Source: Echinococcus granulosus
Taxonomy: Eukaryota; Platyhelminthes; Cestoda; Cyclophyllidea; Taeniidae
Assembly (NCBI RefSeq): GCF_000524195.1
Contig: NW_020170517.1
Span: forward strand, 9,360 to 73,359
DNA length: 64,000 nucleotides
Direction of reading: 5' to 3'
Shown: positions 57,036 to 64,000 of the stretch, piece by piece
Layout: every line of letters begins with the position of its first letter
How positions within the stretch are numbered: the first letter of the stretch is position 1
Translations under genes and position numbers: made by a program
Notes under the pieces: model-generated
Told to the model about the DNA's origin: nothing
What the model saw: the letters and a program-made list of their open reading frames with translations, nothing else
The model's database searches: none

Positions 57036-60000
57036 GTGGGTGTCTAGTTTTGTTCTTGCATTTATTTCATTTAGGGATTTACATTCTGCACGAATGATTG
57101 TAATGTTCACATAATCCAATCATTGGACTCGGATGTGAGTGTTTTTTCAGATACGTTGCCGTAAATGCCTAGATATGTTTTTGAGGTTGCTTGTTTCTTT
57201 CGTAGCTGCAAGCGCCGGCCTTTTCTTGTGGGCGAATAGCGAGGGACGATGAGATAATTGAAGTCAATCATCAACTTGTAGTAAGTGTTCACCTAATCCA
57301 AAATTTTTCGGAGGAAAAATTGATTTCTCTGTTCATATGAGTACTTCATTGTAATTTTGATGATTTCTCTTTAAATTATGGATTGACTCGAACTATCAGA
57401 CATCGCACTGACCTAATATATGTAGCTAATGTCTCTTTCTAATAGCCTCATTATTGCCTCAAGGTGTTCATTTCTCTGAATGTGAAATGTGACCTTTTTA
57501 CACGTTTGGGTGTAGGCATCTCATGAGTAATGTTAGGACTTCAAAAAAGTTTTATCACAAAAGCATAAATTAACATTAACGAAGATTCACTTTCAAAAAT
57601 ACCTACAGTTTTTTAATACTTTTGAAAATGGAGCGAGAATTTCGACCAAAGATGTCAAGTGGCAAACAAATTCCAGCGCATTTTTCCCATTCCCAACATC
57701 TAGTTACTTTAATCAGCCGTGTCCACTCCGTTACAGCTGCAATTTCATCTCACTCCACACAGCTTGGCCGGGAGTAAAGCATCATCGTAGTGATCAAAAA
57801 GGCAATTTAATTGCTCCATTACTTCGTTGATTTATCTCCCGTCTCCCTTCTATCGTCTCCATGCAGCTGGAATGGGAGCACAGTGCTGTGGCGCGATTGA
57901 TTCAGCAGAGTAATCGCCGCCTCGACCTGCGAGTGCGTAAGCGTCCCGCTCACTGCACCGACTACTCGGTCAACTCTAGACGCCAGCGTATGCAGCTTAT
58001 GGCCAGGGTGCTACGACCTTTCATCGCCGAACCGCAGCACTCCAGGCGAGTTTTTTTTTGGTTTCACCAGCTGCGAATCTTGGCACTTCTTGCTATTCGT
58101 TTTTACTAACGTCATATTCAGGCCCTGCCGATGAAATAGAGGAAAGCAGTCTGCACAGTTTATTGCTTCTTTGCGGCGAAACGGTGCATTTGCTATTGGC
58201 TATTTTTTGGTCGTCTGTTACTACGCGCCTGCGAATGTGATGTCTGTAGAAACCCAGTATTGTGATTATTTTTATTTGATTTAGCCGCAAACTCACTGGG
58301 GTCATTCTGAGATGGTGTACTCACAATTGCCTAAAAAGAACATTATTTATGATAGACTATAGATGTCGTTCACATGCCTTATCCTCTTCTATCACAATTT
58401 TTTCTGCCACTATTTCTTTTGCGTGTAGACGTTCAGACTTTTTGCGTAATCGCGCACCCAAACGACGGACGCAACTGCTCTCGAACTCAGCAAATACCCC
58501 CGCTACCTCCACCGCCACCATCACTGCTAATGTCTCCCACGAAGAGGAGAAGGAGGAGGAGGTAGAAATCGCGCAGGCAGCGGTGTCGGTGAAGACACTG
58601 GCAAATGTGGAGTCGGAATCCACCACCGCAGAGAACCGTCTTAAAGCCCCCATTTCCCTATCAAGGTCGCACAGTCGTCCCCGTCAAGAGCGTTACTCTC
58701 AAGCTCTCCAACCGCCCCTCCTCCTCTCAGCTTCCGCACGCGATCACACTGAGATGTCTGAACCACCTCCATCGCCATTAACGAACGAATCCGATTTTCG
58801 CACACAGATCGGGTCCCCATTTGAGATCGCTACCACACCTCCGCATACAAACAAGCGACGCCCCGTCACTCTGGGTTCACTAGACGATTTTTCGGCTGAA
58901 TCCGGTGCTGCCGCATCCGCCTCTTCTACACCACCCTCTAGTATGAGTCTCACCAGACCTAAAAACAGCTGCCAGGGCTGGCTATGGCTTAAAAAGCGCA
59001 CCTCCACGTCTTTTGGAAATCGCTACGTCAAGCGGTGGTGTGTGTTTAAGCACAACGCTCTCTACTACTATCGCAACCAGGAAGAGGAGAATGCGGAGGG
59101 TCTCATCCTTCTGCATGGGTTCACAATCTCGCCGGTGGCAACTGATGGTGGGCGATCGGGGAGGTACCCATTTCGAGTGTACAACGAATGGACCCAGTTT
59201 GTGTTTGCTGCAGATAGTGAGGTTGCTCGTACCCGGTGGATGAATATGCTCGGTCTGGCGGCGATAGGTCAGTCGGCGTGCCTGTGGACATCGCCTATTG
59301 GCGGATTTTATCCCGGCTACCTACCCGCGCTATTGGGAACTGCGACAGAAGTTGAGAAGGAAGTGATAGAAGTGAATCCAAGATTGTTGGAGCCGCCGAG
59401 GGCGCACACTTCGGGTGGAGAAAACTCGTCACGTAGGCAACCCGTGGTGAGTTGGGGTGTGGTGTATGCTGGATCTTGACATTCTATTTTGAGCTTTTTA
59501 TGTACTGAAAAAAAAGAGGTTTATCGTCATGTTCTTGTTTAGAATTCTCTTGTTTTTTAGGCTCACAAAAATGAATCTATGGTCCTCAATCAGGAAAAGT
59601 GTGCATTTAATATTTTAATGACATTGAACGCCGTGTTATCAACTTTATTTAGTCTCATGAACATGTTTCATTGCCGACTATAGACCATCCACCGGTGCTC
59701 TTCAAGCCTAAACTTCCCCTCGTCTTCGGGATTGCAACAGACACCACTTGACACCAGTCCACTATCGAGTTATCGCAGTCAATCCGGTCCACACCACCAT
59801 CACAAGCAACAGCCCCATCGCCACTTCCTTTCCGTTAGCGCCTCTTGTCTGGTCAGCGATGCAACTGATGACGAAGCAGAAAATACCAAAAAACGATCGG
59901 AGAATGTAGACGAAGAAGCGGAGACGAGCGCCTCACAAGCGAACCAGTCACCGTGTCGCTTGACACGCTGCGCTGCTATGATTCGTCGTCGACGGGTGCG

Positions 60001-60322
60001 CCGCCTCACTGAGGGCTCTATTTCGCCCTCAGTGTTCCTCACCTCCCCACCGATAACGATACGACCACACCACTCGTCCGGGTGGATGTCTCTCTCCTCC
60101 GAGACCGTAGTTATGGCCTCAGGGTTTCTGGGACAACAGCAGCCACAGAATCAGGATCAGCAGCGTTTGCATTCCATGGGCACCAGCAGTGGAGGAGACG
60201 AGGGCGAGGGTGGTAGTGAAGGTGGTAGTCTGCTGTTTCTGCGGAATCCCAATCTTCTCTCACCGACGTGCTCTCTGTCAAGTAGATCCTCCGAATCCCC
60301 TGAACAGGTCCCCTCATCGTGA
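56343..60322 (+). CDS. cnk: CNK-like scaffold (connector enhancer of KSR), SAM-CRIC-PDZ-PH, 6 exons
   Basis: CNK proteins are membrane-associated scaffolds that help assemble Ras/Raf/KSR-MAPK signalling. Six phase-matched coding exons give 868 residues. In order: SAM domain (about residues 8-72, WSNAQLVSWAEGVGPFF to IQTSVSRLIE), CRIC domain (about 80-170, ENMQSLLFSV and ASWLERGPFS), PDZ (about 220-310), a long Ser/Thr/Pro-rich linker with a Glu run, PH domain (about 517-616, CQGWLWLKKRTSTSFGNRYV to RTRWMNMLG) and a Ser/His/Gln-rich tail. This SAM-CRIC-PDZ-PH order is specific to CNK. The start is chosen at ATG 56343 just before the SAM domain; a longer in-frame upstream reading exists. The gene lies 2.7 kb from ACC and is divergent to it. 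The donor of exon 4 appears to be GC. Confidence 0.93.
57075..57134 (+). CDS. cnk: CNK exon 2 (PDZ, 60 bp)
   Basis: 20 codons, GFTFCTNDCNVHIIQSLDSD, between a 39-nt and a 71-nt intron. It supplies the carboxylate-binding-loop strand of the PDZ domain (GFTF). Acceptor TTCATTTAG, donor GTGAGT, phase 0 both sides. Confidence 0.88.
57206..57280 (+). CDS. cnk: CNK exon 3 (PDZ, 75 bp)
   Basis: 25 codons: LQAPAFSCGRIARDDEIIEV and NHQLV, the PDZ GDEIxxVN-type core. Acceptor TTTCTTTCGTAG, donor GTAAGT, phase 0 both sides. Confidence 0.9.
57867..58045 (+). CDS. cnk: CNK exon 4 (PDZ C-terminus; probable GC donor)
   Basis: 59 codons plus two bases. LEWEHSAVARLIQQSNRRLD and LRVRKRP finish the PDZ domain (LKKRP-like end in CNK2). 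The preferred donor is GCGAGT preceded by CCAG, which joins in phase 2 to exon 5. A GTTTCA a few codons on is also phase 2 and would add about four residues. Confidence 0.85.
58429..59446 (+). CDS. cnk: CNK exon 5 (linker and PH domain)
   Basis: 339 codons. Low-complexity linker (HEEEKEEEVEIAQ, SLSRSHSRPRQERYS, many Ser/Pro), then the PH domain: GWLWLKKRTSTSFGNRYVKR, WCVFKHNALYYYRNQEEENA, FVFAADSEVARTRWMNML. Acceptor TTTTGCGTGTAG, donor GTGAGT. Confidence 0.93.
59741..60322 (+). CDS. cnk: CNK exon 6 (C-terminal tail with stop)
   Basis: 193 codons and TGA. Low-complexity tail: HHHHKQQPHRH, CAAMIRRRRVRRLTEGS, GQQQPQNQDQQR, GGDEGEGGSEGG and a Ser-rich end. No domain recognised. The assignment as the last CNK exon rests on phase 0 joining and the intact frame. 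A possible ATTAAA lies at 60849-60854. Confidence 0.8.
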   Translation, partial: TPLDTSPLSSYRSQSGPHHHHKQQPHRHFLSVSASCLVSDATDDEAENTKKRSENVDEEAETSASQANQSPCRLTRCAAMIRRRRVRRLTEGSISPSVFLTSPPITIRPHHSSGWMSLSSETVVMASGFLGQQQPQNQDQQRLHSMGTSSGGDEGEGGSEGGSLLFLRNPNLLSPTCSLSSRSSESPEQVPSS

Positions 60323-61772
60323 CGTTGTTCAGTTCTATGGTAATAGTGATGTCGTTCTAAGCAATAAGTGTGGGTCTGCTTGATGTTATTGGTGTCCTGA
60401 TTAGAAAATATAATATATCCCGATGCCTAAAGGGGGAGGAATGATGTGGTTTGCTATGGCAAAAGTGGTAATCGAACGCGGCGAACGGTTGTCTTGCTTG
60501 TGTGTTGGTTGGATGTTTATGGATTATCGTAATTTGTTGAATGTGGTTATTCGAACCTTTAGTGATATGCGAAAGCAGTGGGGGACCATTGGGGGTCGTG
60601 GGTAGATAGTTGAAGGGAAATATATAGGATACGAGACCAGGATTTTTGAATGCATGAATTCGCAAGGAATTCCACCATGGGTTAAGTCCTCTCTCCTGTT
60701 TTCCAGCTAGGAGAAGGTAACACACCACGCGGGATGTTGTGCGCCCCATCGAGGATTATCGCCTCAACAATTTCGCATCTCATTCGCATATTCGATGTTG
60801 TTCAGTGCGCGTCTGGATGTATGCTAGTTTGGTAGATTAACCTTCACAATTAAAGGATAACAAAACAAGGAATTAAGGATATCAAATCATCGCGGTTATG
60901 CAACACATGTTTGTTTGATTAGACCGTTTGGGTGACAAGCAGTCAGATTATATCAGCCTTATAGATGAGCAGATGTATCCGATTCTTAAGGNNNNNNNNN
61001 NNNNNNNNNNNNNNNNNNNNNNNNNNNNNNNNNNNNNNNNNNNNNNNNNNNNNNNNNNNNNNNNNNNNNNNNNNNNNNNNNNNNNNNNNNNACTTTCACG
61101 ATTCGAGGACATTGACGTGGGATTCATGTTTGCAGTATTCACAAATCGGATAAAAGTTTGGTACAGTTATGGCAAAAATGTGCAAAAGAACCAAGAGTTC
61201 TATTTCTAATGCTTACAAGCACTGGCAAAGAATACCAAAATTGCCGATATTACTTCAAATATGTTTGTATTGAAGGTCTTAGTTACCGGCACAGCTTAGG
61301 TTGTATTAGTTAAAGCAATTACTTGCAATTTTTTACCATTATTGATAAAACCTTCTGTGATATGTGACCACCGTACTTTTGATAAACTTGTTTGCATCGT
61401 CTACATATGTGTACATAATCAGCGCGATAACGTGAATAACCCAGTTGCAAATTTGATTGGTCCTTGCAGCTGTGGCTCTTCTCGTTTCGTCAATAAGAAT
61501 AATTTATCATTAGGTAGTCATGATGCGCCAAATACATGAATGTTTTTGGTTTTTTAAGCTGCGCATATGCTTGAATAGTTCTTAAAGCGCGCATTCCATA
61601 TAAGTTGAGATGTTGCAATAGATTTGTCAATTCTGGTAGATATTTTGAGCTTAAATCATGCCATGACAAAAGTGGGACGTGAGTGCTTAGTCAACGGAAC
61701 TAGGGGGATTCGGTTTAGTGATGGGATCCTCGGTTGGTACGTCAGTGCTTTTTAACTGATGCTTGAACTAAG
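60323..61772. other. CNK 3' flank, gap and upstream of third gene
   Basis: Presumed CNK 3' UTR, then the 100-N gap. A plus frame at about 61342-61540 (GPCSCGSSRFVNKN) could be an upstream exon of the third gene but cannot be joined with confidence. Confidence 0.5.
60992..61091. other. Assembly gap (100 N)
   Basis: Exactly 100 N bases, the usual placeholder for a gap of unknown size. The true distance between CNK and the next gene is therefore unknown, and exons may be missing here. Confidence 0.99.
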
Positions 61773-62933
61773 CAAAATTTCTGTCGTTATTTCGTGGAGG
61801 CCCCTGGCTGATGCTGCCTCTTTTTTCACGAATTGCCCCCTTGACATCGTCGAAGCGTCTTTTGTTGGAAAATTCAGAATATTTTCGGATAACAAAGTTG
61901 AAATTTTTGTCTGTAAGTTTGAGTCTCCGGAGCTTGTCGGACGGCCGCCTCTTGAGCCTTCGGAAATTGTCATACCACTTTTTGTGAGTTTATTTGTTTG
62001 GTTTTTGTAGCAGGTTCCTGATTTAAGTGTTAACATTTTGTATATTTGTGAAACTTTTAGCTGCTTCGCGGACAGCAAACTAGCATAATTTCCGTCGACA
62101 CCTTTTCAAGGCGCGTCAAAGACTTGTGGAACGGAATTTCCTGTCAAAATGGCTCTTCATTTCGTTTCTCGGATTTTATTTTCCTCTGGTCAATAGTCGA
62201 ATTTAATTCCAAAACTGACACAAAATTGGAAGTCTCCTGGATCACTTTCAACTCAATCGCTCCCAACATATCTCCTGGACTGCAGAAAATCAAGAGTTAT
62301 TCTTTTGATAGCGATTGCTTCCGCCACTGCATACAAACAGATGCCGCAAGGTCAAAGTTTCAGCACTTTCAGCGTCTTGATTTTGGTGGTACACATCAGG
62401 ATTTTCGCTTCGGGTGAGTCTCTCTTAGGGAAGCTCTATTGTCGAAGGTTGGGAAGAGATAAATACTTACTCGAATGTTCTTCAGATTCTTTTTACTGGA
62501 TCCCTCAGGTTGTCTTGTACCGTATTTGGACGGTGAAAGAGTTATTCAAACCACTCCACCTGCTGGCGTGTACGTGATTTTGACGTGTGAGACACTTAAA
62601 ATCGCGCTGGATGATTAAAATTTGATGAATTTTTGCCCTCTCTCTAGGTGGTGTACAGGAGTACTGGACGAGGAGCAAAGCACTGCCACTACACCCACCA
62701 CCTTCCACACTTGGTTGTCTATGCTGCGTTATGCATTTGCACCTAGGGGTCAGCGTGCTTTCTGTACATCGCCTGTGTTGGCTGTGCACAGTAATGTGAG
62801 CAACAGCATCTCTTTCTACTCCATCCGCAGTGACAACAGTGTGAAGACTCTTCACTCTCCCTGTATTGAATTTACACCACCTACCTCCGGGTCTGCGGAT
62901 TACACCTATGCCAGCAGGGTGTGCGAATTTTAA
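61773..62933 (+). CDS. Unrecognised gene, at least four exons, 3' part
   Basis: Four phase-consistent plus-strand exons separated by 72-78 bp introns: 61773-61983, 62061-62413, 62486-62569 and 62648-62933 (stop TAA). The joined protein is about 311 residues and incomplete at the N-terminus. Visible pieces are CKFESPELVGRPPLEPSEIV, LLRGQQTSIISVDTFSRRVK, FFLLDPSGCLVPYLDGERVI and FHTWLSMLRYAFAPRGQRAF. It is rich in Ser, Phe and Cys, with no transmembrane stretch or motif I can name. Donors are GTGAGT, GTGAGT and GTACGT; acceptors AACTTTTAG, ATGTTCTTCAG and CCCTCTCTCTAG. The last exon could instead splice at GTGTGC (62923) to an acceptor at 63720. Same orientation as CNK; 5' exons may sit near or inside the assembly gap. 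I do not recognise the family. Confidence 0.65.
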
Positions 62934-63687
62934 GTAATTGTTCTCTGCTCCATAATCGAATGAACTTCTAATTTTGGCTTTCGTAGTGTTTGCGCATTCT
63001 ACTGTTAGCGTTTTTGTCGCCATCAAAATGTGTATGGTTTTTTTATGGAACGTCCCTAGCTTCAACAATGCCAGTTCGTTTCTTTGCTCAATACATTAGT
63101 ACAGGGATTTCAGTAGAGGTGTAATTGGTACATCGTTCTGCTGAACTTGTCACTGTACGTAGGTTGTATTTACTTTACCGATTTCCCAAATCCGTCTTCT
63201 TTTTACTATTAGTCTCGTAGATGCACCTAGGGCAGTTTTTTTTGTAGAAAAAATCGGTTTTTTGTTTTATGAAATTCTAGAAGAAATAATCAGAATAGAT
63301 GACATCAAGACCCAAATCTGATAGTTCTACGTTTTCTTCGCCATTTGTTGCTATCAGATAACGCTACACGTAGACATGCTTGGCCTACTTGTAATGGATG
63401 AACCCACGTAGTTAGCACCACTATTACAACTTCGGTCCTGAGAATTTTTTGCTTGCTCACACTATTATTCTTAGTGGATTTATCATGAGCAGATAATCCT
63501 GTTTGGAAACTATATTCACATTAATAATAGTACTACGTAGAGCACTTCATAAGTCGAGCTATGAATGCATTTTAGTTGAAATGGCTAAATAAAATATAAA
63601 AAAATAATGCTTATAGATATGTGTCTATAAGTGAAATCCCTCCTACTAGCAAAGTTACCCGAATAAGTGCTTTTAATGACTTCTTAA
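62934..63687. other. Downstream of third gene
   Basis: AT-rich, no recognised gene. Ordinary sequence apart from poly-T runs around 63040 and 63236-63260. Confidence 0.6.
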
Positions 63688-64000
63688 TCATTTACTAAAG
63701 TTTTGTATTGTTTTATTCAGATACTGAAAACGAAAGTTACATCTAACTTTGAGAGTACAGACTCGTTTAAAGGCATCTTCTTGGATATTTATTGGAGTTG
63801 AGCTATTTAATAAGGTTTTGTTAAGTTTTAAATAAGATGTATCCACAGAAAGCATGACCAGCAAACCATTGTTTATGCACCTAACAGAGAGGTCTATGCT
63901 TTTAGCTAGGATTTCATATGTACAAGCTTCGGGAAGGTATAGTGGGAAATGTGGAGGTCCATTGATGACAAGAAATTTACTCAAAAGCCACGGGAGCCAG
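63688..64000 (-). CDS. Possible terminal exon running off the right edge
   Basis: A minus-strand frame is open from the window edge to a stop at 63688-63690, over 100 codons. It includes INGPPHFPLYLPEACTYEIL and NNGLLVMLSVDTSYLKLNKT. The composition looks protein-like but no family is recognised. An AATAAA (TGAATAAAAC) falls inside the frame near its 3' end. On the opposite strand a good acceptor (TTGTTTTATTCAG, ending 63720) competes for the same DNA, so the call is weak. Confidence 0.35.
   Translation of the reverse strand, partial: WLPWLLSKFLVINGPPHFPLYLPEACTYEILAKSIDLSVRCINNGLLVMLSVDTSYLKLNKTLLNSSTPINIQEDAFKRVCTLKVRCNFRFQYLNKTIQNFSK

Noticed and set aside
58130..58240. Possible extra CNK exon after TATTCAG at 58123 (PADEIEESSLHSLL)
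   Set aside because: A good branch site and acceptor precede it, but no donor of exon 4 gives the needed phase, and it ends in a stop without the PH domain. Skipping it joins exons 4 and 5 cleanly. It remains possible as an alternative terminal exon.
58744..59007. Minus-strand ORFs over CNK exon 5
   Set aside because: They are antisense shadows of a Ser/Pro-rich coding exon on the plus strand.
61752..62078. Minus-strand ORF of 108 codons overlapping the third gene
   Set aside because: The plus-strand reading has matching phases and splice sites over four exons; the minus frame has no such support and looks like a shadow.
1..64000. CRISPR arrays, bacterial-type defence islands, phage or operon structures
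   Set aside because: The window is intron-rich eukaryotic DNA; no regularly spaced repeats or dense same-strand ORFs were seen.

Overview
This is eukaryotic DNA, most likely from a flatworm and probably a tapeworm. The signs are a moderately AT-rich sequence, introns of two sizes (about 39-85 bp against 0.4-3.5 kb) and metazoan gene types. The taxon is an inference from style, not from a diagnostic marker. No bacterial-style operon, CRISPR array, rRNA or convincing tRNA was seen.

The window is dominated by one very large minus-strand gene, acetyl-CoA carboxylase (ACC). I could rebuild it from its first recognisable coding exon (53529-53620) to its stop codon (9066-9068). It has 34 coding exons, every phase joins, and the total is 8142 nt (2713 codons plus stop). 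From right to left the exons encode the biotin carboxylase domain (52.9-39.0 kb), a linker, the biotinyl carrier domain (35.0 kb), the long central domain (33.0-19.9 kb) and the carboxyltransferase domain (19.0-9.07 kb). The protein is about 370 residues longer than vertebrate ACC1 because of low-complexity inserts. Three introns use GC instead of GT donors. The residue after the biotinyl lysine is Leu rather than Met.

Divergent to ACC, on the plus strand, is a CNK (connector enhancer of KSR) scaffold gene at 56343-60322. Its six coding exons encode SAM-CRIC-PDZ-PH, 868 residues, and include a 39-nt intron. After a 100-N assembly gap (60992-61091), a third plus-strand gene (at least four exons, 61773-62933) encodes a protein I do not recognise. 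A further open minus-strand frame runs off the right edge.

The left 9 kb has no recognised gene. It holds a decayed Ty3/gypsy-type reverse transcriptase fragment (about 6.3-6.76 kb), three clear copies of a roughly 120-bp dispersed repeat (with a fourth possible), a TG-rich simple repeat, and a GC-rich island with a possible minus-strand first exon (3571-3717). The same repeat occurs once in an ACC intron and twice between ACC and CNK, always in the same orientation.

The genes do not form a pathway: ACC makes malonyl-CoA, and CNK is a Ras/Raf-signalling scaffold.
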